DNA from: JAZDEY01 sp043808325 [NCBI: Candidatus Eiseniibacteriota bacterium]
Lineage (GTDB): Bacteria; Arandabacterota; Arandabacteria; Arandabacterales
Direction: 5' to 3'
Assembly (NCBI GenBank): GCA_043808325.1
Contig: JAZDEY010000058.1
Coordinates: 1 to 5,306 of the forward strand
Length of the DNA: 5,306 nt
Shown here: in pieces, positions 1-5,306 of the stretch
Position numbering within the stretch: position 1 is the stretch's first letter
Layout: each line of letters starts with the position of its first letter
The notes under the pieces: model-generated
What the model was told of the DNA's origin: nothing
What the model saw: the letters and a program-made list of their open reading frames with translations, nothing else
The model's database searches: none
Translations under genes and position numbers: made by a program

Positions 1-1
1 T

Positions 2-196
2 GTACATCACAAGCGTAGAGATGGGGGTAACGATCTAAGCAATGCTGAGGTGCTATGCCCTCCATGCCATGCTGCAACATCAACCTATGGATCTCCAGGC
101 AAAACTCCACCGCCTTTTTCAGAACAAACAAAACAGGCTGCGTTTCGCGAAGCCAACAATCAGTGTGAGTGTACACGAACGGGTGGTTGTCATTAA
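2..196 (+). CDS. HNH endonuclease-like protein, C-terminal part (5' end outside window)
   Basis: The frame starting at base 2 is open from the window edge to TAA at 194-196, giving 64 codons. It begins VHHKRRDGGNDLSNAEVLC, then PPCH and TYG. The pattern HH-K-x-GG-x-LSN-x-LC-x2-CH is the second half of an HNH nuclease ββα-metal fold: the first His pair provides the general base, and the last His of the CxxCH element helps bind metal. The tail (about residues 40-64) reads FSEQTK, then NNQCECTR, then GCH. It resembles the zinc-binding beginning of another HNH unit and stops abruptly. It could therefore be a truncated tandem repeat or simply a Cys-rich tail. The stop lies 29 bases before the attC R'' box, as expected for the gene of an upstream integron cassette. 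HNH identity is fairly sure from the motif; substrate and role (restriction, homing or other) cannot be told. Confidence 0.7.
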   Translation, partial: VHHKRRDGGNDLSNAEVLCPPCHAATSTYGSPGKTPPPFSEQTKQAAFREANNQCECTRTGGCH

Positions 197-215
197 GTAT
201 GTTCAATGAAATAAT
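187..215 (+). promoter_or_regulatory. Candidate sigma70 promoter (TTGTCA, 17-nt spacer, extended -10 TGAAATAAT)
   Basis: A -35-like TTGTCA (187-192) is followed by exactly 17 bases and a -10-like AATAAT (210-215). Each hexamer differs from consensus at one base. A TG at 207-208, one base before the -10, makes it an extended -10. The surrounding 190-225 stretch is AT-rich. Transcription would start near 222, run through the attC hairpin and reach the OLD nuclease start at 406. It overlaps the last codons of the HNH gene, so it belongs to the upstream cassette rather than to the Gabija-like cassette. This is a sequence match only. Confidence 0.45.
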
Positions 216-225
216 CTAAATGTTG

Positions 226-289
226 ACCTAACAAACGACTCAAGGCGGACGCGGGCTAACGCCCGCGCCGCTTAGCCGCAACGTTAGGC
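226..289 (+). other. Integron attC recombination site (upstream cassette)
   Basis: The R'' box ACCTAAC (226-232, consensus RYYYAAC) and R' box GTTAGGC (283-289, consensus GTTRRRY) flank an imperfect palindrome. GCGGGC (251-256) pairs with GCCCGC (261-266) around loop TAAC. The stem continues with C250:G267, then the CGG (246-248) paired with CCG (268-270), then AAG/CTT. A249 is unpaired, and one G at 244/245 is probably a second extrahelical base. This matches the folded attC architecture recognised by IntI, including a bulged A in the central stem as in aadA-type attC sites. The crossover would lie between G283 and T284. About 64 bp is a usual attC length. Confidence 0.9.
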
Positions 290-405
290 ACCTGCAGATC
301 CTGGAATCCAAAGCCGAAGGATTGCAAAAAGTTGCGCAGCCAGCGGACAAAGGCGGGGATGCGCGGCAGTACTTGGCTGACAAAACTCCGAGGAGATGAA
401 CGCTT
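284..405 (+). other. Cassette leader with a possible gene remnant (in-frame to TGA 397-399)
   Basis: This stretch separates the crossover point from the OLD nuclease start. One frame is open through the whole leader and ends at TGA 397-399, six bases before the ATG at 406. It reads LQILESKAEGLQKVAQ, then PADKGGDARQYLADK, then TPRR, a helical, hydrophilic, protein-like tail. It has no ATG or GTG start inside the cassette, only CTG (292, 301) and TTG (322, 373). It may be the remaining C-terminus of a gene that preceded gajA in the source locus, cut when the cassette end was formed, or it may be chance. I see no convincing promoter here. Confidence 0.3.
391..395 (+). promoter_or_regulatory. Ribosome binding site of the OLD nuclease gene
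   Basis: AGGAG at 391-395 lies 10 bases before ATG 406. It also overlaps an ATG at 396 in another frame, which is too close to the Shine-Dalgarno sequence to be used. This fixes the start of the 680-residue protein at 406. Confidence 0.7.
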
Positions 406-2448
406 ATGCACCTCGCCGAGATACGAATCGAGAACTTCCGACTGTTCGGGGCGGGAGACTCCGCCCTCGTGCTCCCGTTTCAGCCCGGACTCAACGTCTT
501 GGTCGGTGAGAACGACTCAGGGAAGACTGCCATCGTAGATGCCATCCGCTATGCGCTGGGTACCACGAGCCAGGACTTCCAGCGCGTCACCGACGAGGAC
601 TTCCACGTCAAGAGCGGCCAGCGAGCGTCCGAGTTCAGCGTCCGCTGCCGGTTCACACACATCGACAAAGAAACAGGCGGTGCGCTGCTGGAACACTTAT
701 CCTACGAGGACGGGGCCCCCTGCCTGTACGTCACCTTCCACGCGATGCATAACGACGATGATAGCATCCGGCGCCGGATCACGGTGGAGGTCCGCTCGGG
801 CCGGGATGGCACGGGTCCAGTGCTGGACGGCAACGTACGGCTGTTGTTGCAGGCAACCTACCTTCGCCCACTGCGCGATGCCGAACGCGAACTCGATGCC
901 GGCCGGAACTCACGACTCTCGCAGATTCTTCAGCACACAAAGGAGATCGCCGCGCACAAGGATGAGGAGTTTGATCCGACCACCTTCGTCGCTGCGGTGG
1001 AATCCAAGGAGGGGGCTCAGTTCCCGAAGAGCATCGCCAACGTTTCCCGCCTCGCGGACCACCTCATCAGGGAGAACGAAGGCGTCAAGCAAGCCGGCGA
1101 TCGTCTGGACAAGAGCTACCTCGCCAACCTTAGTTTGGGCGATGAGCCCCTCGGAAGTAGAGTGTCCGTCGGCGAAGGCGCGACGATCGAGCAACGACTG
1201 CGAGCGCTCCTGGAGAAGCTCGAGCTACGCCTCTCGACGCCGGCCGATTCCGGCGGTCAGCTTCCGCATGGGCTTGGCTACAACAACCTGCTCTTCATGG
1301 CCTGTGAGCTCTTGCTGCTCGGTCAGGATCGCGACACCCTTCCTCTGCTGATGATCGAGGAGCCCGAGGCGCACCTGCACCCGCAGCTGCAGTTGCGGCT
1401 GGTGGAGTTTCTTCAGGAGCAAGCCGCCCAGGCCGTAGGGAGGCCGGTCCAGGTCATCGTCACCACGCACAGCCCGAACCTCGCGTCGAAGGTCAAGCTG
1501 GCCAGCATGATCCTCGTCTCCCAGGGCAGGGGGTTTCCGATGGGGCCTGAGCATACCTTGCTCTCCCCGACCGACTACGGTTTCCTCGAACGTTTCCTCG
1601 ACGTTACCAAGGCCAACCTCTTCTTCGCCCGAGGAGTTCTCATCGTCGAGGGGGATGCGGAGAACCTGCTCCTGCCTTCGCTGGCCCGGCTGCTCGGGAG
1701 GGATCTTACGCGCTACGGCGTGTCCATCGTCAACGTGGGCACTCGCGGACTGCGCCGCTATGCGCGCATTTTCCGCCGCAAGCCACTACCTGACAAGACG
1801 CTGGCACCCTCCATCCCGATACGGGTGGCTTGCATTGCGGACCGTGACATCCTGCCCGATTGCGCTCGCGAAGCCTTGGATCTCGAAGACGGAGCAGGCA
1901 AGGAAGAGAAGGCGAATCAACAGCCGAGGTTCGAAGCGGATCTGCCGGACGAAGACGCACGCGCGAAGTGGTTCGACGGGCAGTGTCGGGACGACGGCGA
2001 AAACGTGCGTACCTTCGTGTCGGATCATTGGACGCTGGAATACGACCTGGCGCATGCCGGGCTCGGCCCCAGTCTGCATACGGCAATCGCTTTGGCGAAG
2101 GGGGAGGCAAGTCGGGACAGAGAAGGGAGATCTCCCACAGACGAGGAGCGGGTGGCGATCAACAGAGCGGCGGAGAAGGTATGGAACGAGTTGAACCAAC
2201 AAGTCGGCAATCGCCCGGATGCCCGGGAGTACCTAGCTTGCATGGTCTACAAGCCTCTGCTGCGGAGCGTGTCAAAGCCGATGACCGCTCAGCATTTGGC
2301 TTCCATCTTGGAGTCGGGGGCCAGGGACAAGCTCTTGGTGTCGATCCCGGACTACATCCGGGGCGCGATCGAGTACGTAACCGGGTTTGGCCGTGCTGAA
2401 AGCACAGCCGGGGAAGAAATCAACAATGAGGGTAGCGTGACTCCGTGA
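406..2448 (+). CDS. gajA: Gabija anti-phage protein GajA, class 2 OLD family ATP-dependent endonuclease (ABC ATPase plus TOPRIM)
   Basis: This 680-residue protein has an intact two-domain OLD layout. The N-terminal ABC/AAA15 ATPase starts with the family-typical LAEIRIENFRLF. It has Walker A GENDSGKT (34-41), a signature-like region GLGYNNLLFMA (about 290-300), Walker B LLMIEEPEAHLHP (314-326) and the switch His in VTTHSPN (H355). The C-terminal TOPRIM nuclease has LIVEGDAE with E415 and E419, an IADRDI element with D479 and D481, and a later TLEYDL segment (E545). K624 is a candidate for the conserved C-terminal Lys. In characterised Gabija, GajA is a DNA-nicking endonuclease held inactive by nucleotide binding to its ATPase domain, and it assembles with GajB. 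The gene overlaps the helicase gene by 4 nt, and this OLD-UvrD pairing defines class 2 OLD/Gabija. It is longer than Bacillus cereus GajA (about 580 residues), so it is a divergent member. An RBS precedes ATG 406. Confidence 0.87.
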   Translation: MHLAEIRIENFRLFGAGDSALVLPFQPGLNVLVGENDSGKTAIVDAIRYALGTTSQDFQRVTDEDFHVKSGQRASEFSVRCRFTHIDKETGGALLEHLSYEDGAPCLYVTFHAMHNDDDSIRRRITVEVRSGRDGTGPVLDGNVRLLLQATYLRPLRDAERELDAGRNSRLSQILQHTKEIAAHKDEEFDPTTFVAAVESKEGAQFPKSIANVSRLADHLIRENEGVKQAGDRLDKSYLANLSLGDEPLGSRVSVGEGATIEQRLRALLEKLELRLSTPADSGGQLPHGLGYNNLLFMACELLLLGQDRDTLPLLMIEEPEAHLHPQLQLRLVEFLQEQAAQAVGRPVQVIVTTHSPNLASKVKLASMILVSQGRGFPMGPEHTLLSPTDYGFLERFLDVTKANLFFARGVLIVEGDAENLLLPSLARLLGRDLTRYGVSIVNVGTRGLRRYARIFRRKPLPDKTLAPSIPIRVACIADRDILPDCAREALDLEDGAGKEEKANQQPRFEADLPDEDARAKWFDGQCRDDGENVRTFVSDHWTLEYDLAHAGLGPSLHTAIALAKGEASRDREGRSPTDEERVAINRAAEKVWNELNQQVGNRPDAREYLACMVYKPLLRSVSKPMTAQHLASILESGARDKLLVSIPDYIRGAIEYVTGFGRAESTAGEEINNEGSVTP

Positions 2449-4499
2449 GTGCAGCCGCAGTCAATCCGCCGCTTCCCATTCCGGTGGTAGCTGACGCCGA
2501 CATCGAAGTCGCCGAACGGTACCTTGGCGTGTCCTTCGACGAACCACGCCGTCAGATCCTTCGCTCGAACGACAGCTTCGATGTCCAGGCTTGCCCCGGC
2601 AGCGGCAAGACGACGTTGCTGGTCGCCAAGCTGGCCATTCTCGGCGCCAAGTGGCCGCACGCCCGTCGGGGCATTTGCGTGCTCTCCCACACGAACGTGG
2701 CCCGGCAGGAGATCGAGAGCAAGCTCGCAGGAACCGCCGTTGGGCACCGACTGCTCGCCTATCCCCATTTCGTGGGCACGATCCACGGATTCGTGAACGA
2801 GTTCCTGGCTCTGCCCCTGCTGCGTTCGGAGGGGCATCACGTGCGTCTGATCGACGACGAGACCCACGGAGAGTTTTGCAAGGGACGGCTCTACTCGGTT
2901 GGTGCATACGCGAAAGCCGAGCTCTACCTGAAGAACAGGGAGCAGCACAGCCCGGACAGGACGATACGGGCGCTCAGGTACGAGGGTAGCGATCTCACGT
3001 TGGGCTCTGCCGCGGGGAGCCTGCCATGTGGCGCTAAATCGGACAGCTGGAAGATCCTCGACAGGATTAAGAGAGAAGCAGTGAGCAAGGGCTTTTGGCG
3101 CTTCGACGACATGTTCGCTTGGGCCGAGAGGCTACTGGCGATGCACCCGAAGGTCGCAGAGTTCGCGCGCTGGCGCTTCCCTGCGGTCTTCCTGGACGAG
3201 ACGCAGGACACGTCGGAGCTTCAAGGAAGCCTGCTGAACAAAATCTTCCCGGTCTCCGCCTGCGACCTCCGCCAGCGGTTCGGGGACTCGAACCAGGCCA
3301 TTTACGACTTTGGCCAGCGGGCGGCAACTACCGACCGATTTCCTTCCGCCGGTTACCGGTCACTACCGAACAGCCAGCGCTTCGGGCCGAGTATTGCGGC
3401 CAAGGCATATTCGCTGGCAGTCGTCCCGACGAGCCCATCTCTGACGGGAAAAGGTCCGCGGAAGAACGTGTTACCGCGCGCCCTCGACTCAGCCGCCATG
3501 CCGCACACGATCTTCCTGTTCGCTCCGAACTCCGCGCAACAGGTCCTTCCGGCGTTCGGCAGCCTCCTGCTTCAGACCTTCCCGGACGAGGTGCTCCGCT
3601 GCGACGCATTCCTCGCACGGGCCATCGCGCGGGTGGGGAGGTCTGAAGCATCTGACGAGAAGGTTCCAAGACATCTCGGCGACTACTGGACAGCCTATGA
3701 ACCACGCGTGGCGAAACTGGAGCCCAGGCCAGAGCACCTGGTCGACTACGTTCATCTCGCTCAGCGCAGAAGAGTCGCCACAGTCGATTGCGCCGAATCA
3801 ATTAGGATGGTGGTCAAGGGTATCTGCGAACTTATCGAGATCGTCCAGCCGGCCGCGATCCCGCGCGGCGGGCACGCGGCTCGATGGCTATGGGAAGCGC
3901 ACCAGAAGGATGAGTCGTCCGTCGTCTCGCTTCGTCGCCTTCTCTGGGAATGGTGCATCGAGACGACGCCCATTGTCGAGGAGCGTTGGACCGACAAGGT
4001 TACGGAGCTGCGTTGCGCTCTGAGTCAGATGATCGGGAGGGACTGTAACTCGGGCGCGGACGCATTCTGCGAGTGGTCGATGGATTATGCCGAGCAGACG
4101 TCGAGCCCCAAGCCCGAAGGCCCCGCAGCGCCGAACCGCTACCGATTGCATCAAAACGGGCGCTATGTAGACATAGACGTGGGCACCATCCATAGCGCCA
4201 AAGGCCAGACGCATACAGCAACCTTGGTCCTGGAGTCTCTCTTCAAGAAGCATGATATGCAGGACCTCCTGCGGTGGATCTGCGGTAAGAATTGCAACGC
4301 GGGTTCCAGGCCAGGCACGGAACTAACGGAGCGCATGCGCCTCGTCTACACAGCCATGACCCGCCCGAGTCATCTCCTCTGCCTGGCCATGCGAAGGGAT
4401 GCGGTCACACAAGACGGCGCGGAAGCCGAGACGCGACAGCAGCTTGAGCAACTCGGTTGGACCGTAAAGGATCTCGGTACCTGCGAAGGAGCTTCCTGA
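2445..4499 (+). CDS. gajB: Gabija protein GajB, UvrD/PcrA-like SF1 DNA helicase
   Basis: This 684-residue protein has a complete SF1A helicase motif set. There is a Q-motif-like FDEPRRQI (31-38), motif I ACPGSGKTT with K55 and T56, and motif Ia LSHTN (80-84). A GTIHGF segment (111-116) and motif II LDETQD (D251, E252, Q254, D255) follow. Then come motif III GDSNQAIY (280-287), motif IV-like LPNSQRF with R312, motif V TIHSAKGQTH (581-590), and motif VI RLVYTAMTR with R632 and R640. It lacks a visible PD-(D/E)XK nuclease domain. In known Gabija, GajB is an ATPase/helicase that binds the GajA assembly and is activated by DNA ends. The start is GTG 2445, overlapping the gajA stop TGA (2446-2448), with GAGGGT at 2428-2433 as a loose Shine-Dalgarno. 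Translation is therefore likely coupled. It is much longer than B. cereus GajB (about 494 residues). The extra length lies mainly between motifs IV and V, in the 1B/2B-type accessory region. Confidence 0.87.
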   Translation: MSAAAVNPPLPIPVVADADIEVAERYLGVSFDEPRRQILRSNDSFDVQACPGSGKTTLLVAKLAILGAKWPHARRGICVLSHTNVARQEIESKLAGTAVGHRLLAYPHFVGTIHGFVNEFLALPLLRSEGHHVRLIDDETHGEFCKGRLYSVGAYAKAELYLKNREQHSPDRTIRALRYEGSDLTLGSAAGSLPCGAKSDSWKILDRIKREAVSKGFWRFDDMFAWAERLLAMHPKVAEFARWRFPAVFLDETQDTSELQGSLLNKIFPVSACDLRQRFGDSNQAIYDFGQRAATTDRFPSAGYRSLPNSQRFGPSIAAKAYSLAVVPTSPSLTGKGPRKNVLPRALDSAAMPHTIFLFAPNSAQQVLPAFGSLLLQTFPDEVLRCDAFLARAIARVGRSEASDEKVPRHLGDYWTAYEPRVAKLEPRPEHLVDYVHLAQRRRVATVDCAESIRMVVKGICELIEIVQPAAIPRGGHAARWLWEAHQKDESSVVSLRRLLWEWCIETTPIVEERWTDKVTELRCALSQMIGRDCNSGADAFCEWSMDYAEQTSSPKPEGPAAPNRYRLHQNGRYVDIDVGTIHSAKGQTHTATLVLESLFKKHDMQDLLRWICGKNCNAGSRPGTELTERMRLVYTAMTRPSHLLCLAMRRDAVTQDGAEAETRQQLEQLGWTVKDLGTCEGAS

Positions 4500-4501
4500 T
4501 G
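4485..4501 (+). promoter_or_regulatory. RBS and overlapping start of the DUF262 remnant
   Basis: GAAGGA (4485-4490) lies 8 bases before ATG 4499. That ATG shares one base with the gajB stop in TGATG (4497-4501). This arrangement decides the start at 4499 over an upstream in-frame ATG at 4457 that has no RBS and lies deep inside gajB. It shows the third gene was once a translationally coupled member of the operon. Confidence 0.6.
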
Positions 4502-4783
4502 GCGAAAGCTGAAGCCACCGTCGAAGAATTGGTCGGTATGATCGAGTGCGGCGAACTGCGTCTACCAGAGATGCAGCGCTGCTACGTCTGGTGTTCGACC
4601 CACGTCCGCGACCTGCTCGACTCGCTCTACCGCGGCTGCCCCTCGTGGCCGATCCTGCTGTGGGAGACCGATGAATCAGTCCCTCTGCAGGAGTTTGCTG
4701 TCCCGCACAAGAGTTTCCTTGCGGAGCGGCGGAAGGCCTTGAGCCGGCGACTGAATGAATTCCTCGGAGTGGCACAGCCATGA
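4499..4783 (+). pseudogene. DUF262 (GmrSD/ParB-like) protein, internally deleted remnant of 94 codons
   Basis: Residues 7-68 match the start of DUF262 proteins: TVEELVGMIECGELRLP, then EMQR-x-YVW, VRDLLDSLYRG, ILLWETDE and VPLQEFAV. DUF262 is a ParB/Srx-like nucleotide-binding domain found in GmrSD restriction enzymes and other phage-defence proteins, normally hundreds of residues long with a downstream DGQQR motif. That motif is absent. From about residue 69 the chain jumps to SFLAERRKALSRRLNEFLG and ends. This resembles the last helix typical of long DUF262 proteins, so an in-frame internal deletion near 4700-4712 is likely. C28, C32, C47 and W50 sit where I would expect Arg, Arg, Tyr and Gly, also suggesting decay. 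It overlaps gajB by one base. It might still make a short peptide, but catalytic function is unlikely. The DUF262 call is firm; the deletion reading is inferred. Confidence 0.65.
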
Positions 4784-4889
4784 TGTGCATGCTGCTTGAA
4801 GAAGCGCCGGCGCAGAGCGGGCTGCGGACGCGACGATGCTTGGGGATACACGAATGCGGGGCGCCGAGTGTGGGACAGCGTACCCAGGT
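4784..4889 (+). other. Cassette 3' tail between the DUF262 remnant and attC, no supported gene
   Basis: About 105 bases, GC-rich, separate the third gene's stop from the attC R'' box. An ATGATG at 4780 overlaps that stop and opens a frame of 63 codons. The frame runs straight through attC and into the flanking DNA, so I do not accept it as a gene. No terminator or promoter stands out. Confidence 0.4.
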
Positions 4890-4949
4890 GCCTAACAACA
4901 GTATGCAGCGGACGGCGATCCGCGCCGCCGCTGATGCCGAGCGTTACTC
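4890..4949 (+). other. Integron attC recombination site of the Gabija-type cassette (R' half degenerate)
   Basis: R'' GCCTAAC (4890-4896) fits RYYYAAC perfectly. The hairpin pairs CAGCGG (4906-4911) with CCGCTG (4928-4933) and CGGCG (4913-4917) with CGCCG (4923-4927), loop ATCCG. A4912 is bulged between the two stems, as A249 is in the left attC. The crossover would be G4943/T4944. The right half reads GTTACTC instead of GTTRRRY. Bases after the crossover come from whatever lies downstream, so this suggests the array ends here. Read in one frame, the site encodes NNSMQRTAIRAAADAER, a string I recognise as a frequent spurious tail in annotated beta/gammaproteobacterial hypothetical proteins. 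Confidence 0.8.
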
Positions 4950-5079
4950 TCTTTCAAATCGTAATTCATAATGCCAAGGCTTTTCAAAATCGTTTAGTAG
5001 TAGTTGCCAATAACCGGCATGTTCCATTTTTCCACTGATCCCATTTGCGCATTTCCAAAAGAAATAAACTCATCGCCCC
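4944..5079. other. AT-rich intergenic flank between the array end and cfa
   Basis: The sequence changes abruptly from GC-rich cassette DNA to visibly AT-rich DNA right after the attC crossover and stays so up to the cfa stop. I see no supported gene. The only hairpin, TGCC/GGCA at 5005-5019, is short and has no T-tract on either strand. It is probably the native chromosomal flank. Confidence 0.5.
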
Positions 5080-5306
5080 TCACCGAATCGTTTCATAGCC
5101 TCCGGGGACGCCATGCTTCGAGAAGACGATTTGCCACAGTTGAACATGCCGGGCGCGAAAGGACCCGGCGCAGTAAAGCAGGTAGTATTCCCACAGGCGG
5201 TAGAACCGCTCGCCGTATTTCGCCTTCAATTGATCCCAGCCCGTGTCGAAGTTTTCAAACCATGCCATCAGCGTCCTGTCGTAATCGGGGCCGATCATGT
5301 GCCAGT
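5080..5306 (-). CDS. cfa: Cyclopropane-fatty-acyl-phospholipid synthase, C-terminal end (5' end outside window)
   Basis: The minus-strand frame is open from the window edge to TGA at 5082-5080. It encodes 74 complete C-terminal codons starting WHMIGPDYDRTLMAWF. Characteristic blocks are GPDYDRTLMAWFENF, YGERFYRLWEYYLLYCAGSF and FRARHVQLWQIVFSKHG, ending GGYETIR. These align in order with the E. coli Cfa tail, recalled as WHNFGADYDTTLMAW, then ERFKRMFTYYLNACAGAFRA, then LWQVVFSRG. The enzyme uses S-adenosylmethionine to add a methylene group across cis double bonds of membrane phospholipid acyl chains; it is soluble and membrane-associated. The SAM-binding core lies outside the window. It is convergent with the cassette operon and functionally unrelated. 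It probably marks the fixed chromosomal border of the array. A polyunsaturated-fatty-acid or other CFA-family methyltransferase is possible but less likely. Confidence 0.88.
   Translation of the reverse strand, partial: WHMIGPDYDRTLMAWFENFDTGWDQLKAKYGERFYRLWEYYLLYCAGSFRARHVQLWQIVFSKHGVPGGYETIR

Larger units (their letters stand above)
284..4943 (+). mobile_element. Putative single large integron gene cassette carrying a Gabija-type operon
   Basis: The element runs from the base after the crossover G of the left attC (T284) to the crossover G of the right attC (G4943), about 4.66 kb. All three genes point towards the right attC, the normal cassette orientation. The left end TTAGGCACCTG (284-294) is the exact reverse complement of CAGGTGCCTAA (4885-4895). 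The circular form would rebuild R' GTTAGGC, perfectly matching R'' GCCTAAC (4890-4896). The left attC's own R'' (ACCTAAC) matches that half-site less well, at six of seven bases. This pairing of ends supports one cassette rather than two attC sites that happen to flank unrelated DNA. Most cassettes are around 0.5-1 kb with one gene, so this is very large. No integrase is present in the window. Confidence 0.75.

Noticed and set aside
910-2243. Several antisense and alternate-frame ORFs across gajA
   Set aside because: Arg/Pro/Ser-rich shadows of a GC-rich coding frame whose own translation has intact family motifs.
406-4499. PARIS or other OLD/AAA15-based defence system
   Set aside because: The ATPase and TOPRIM domains are in one protein and the partner is a full UvrD-like helicase, which is the Gabija/class 2 OLD arrangement. 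No separate TOPRIM partner is seen.
4457-4501. Upstream in-frame ATG for the DUF262 remnant
   Set aside because: It lies within gajB, has no Shine-Dalgarno, and adds residues not expected in DUF262 proteins. ATG 4499 has a well-spaced GAAGGA.
4780-4971. Small ORF starting in ATGATG that overlaps the DUF262 remnant's stop
   Set aside because: It reads through the attC hairpin into chromosomal flank. Its NNSMQRTAIRAAADAER tail is just translated attC, and no RBS or protein family is visible.
5005-5019. TGCC/GGCA hairpin as a terminator for cfa or the cassette
   Set aside because: The stem is only 4-5 bp and there is no adjacent T-run on either strand.
4796-5038. ORF of 80 codons across attC and the AT-rich flank
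   Set aside because: It crosses the inferred recombination point, has an Arg-rich composition typical of GC-rich noncoding frames, and has no recognisable family.
1-5306. CRISPR arrays, tRNA or rRNA genes, transposase or IS ends
   Set aside because: None could be recognised. The only repeats with structure are the two attC hairpins and the matching cassette ends.

Overview
This window looks like proteobacterial DNA (beta or gamma, not resolved further). It appears to hold the last part of a chromosomal integron cassette array, or a cluster of attC sites without an integrase, next to a housekeeping gene. The evidence is two attC-type recombination sites in the same orientation and, on the opposite strand at the right edge, the C-terminus of a cyclopropane-fatty-acyl-phospholipid synthase very like E. 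coli Cfa. No integron integrase or attI is visible here.

Layout from left to right: (1) 2-196, the C-terminal end of an HNH-endonuclease-like gene, the previous cassette. A good sigma70-type promoter candidate lies at its stop codon. (2) 226-289, an attC site. (3) 284-4943, a single putative cassette of about 4.66 kb. It carries an anti-phage operon of Gabija type: a class 2 OLD nuclease (GajA, ABC ATPase plus TOPRIM) and a UvrD-like SF1 helicase (GajB). A third gene follows that looks like an eroded, internally deleted DUF262 (GmrSD/ParB-like) gene. The three reading frames overlap by 4 and 1 nt, so they form a translationally coupled operon. (4) 4890-4949, the cassette's own attC. Its last half-site, after the crossover point, is degenerate. 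(5) 4944-5079, AT-rich flanking DNA with no gene. (6) 5080-5306, the 3' end of cfa on the minus strand.

The most striking observation is at the cassette ends. The first 11 bases after the crossover G of the left attC (284-294) are the exact reverse complement of bases 4885-4895 at the right attC. When the element is circularised, G4943 joins T284 and rebuilds a perfect R' box (GTTAGGC) for R'' GCCTAAC. This argues that the whole Gabija-like operon was captured as one unusually large integron cassette.

In known Gabija systems, GajA and GajB form a complex: GajA is a nucleotide-sensing DNA-nicking enzyme and GajB is an ATPase/helicase activated by DNA ends. All catalytic motifs of both proteins appear intact here. 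The third gene is probably non-functional in its present form.
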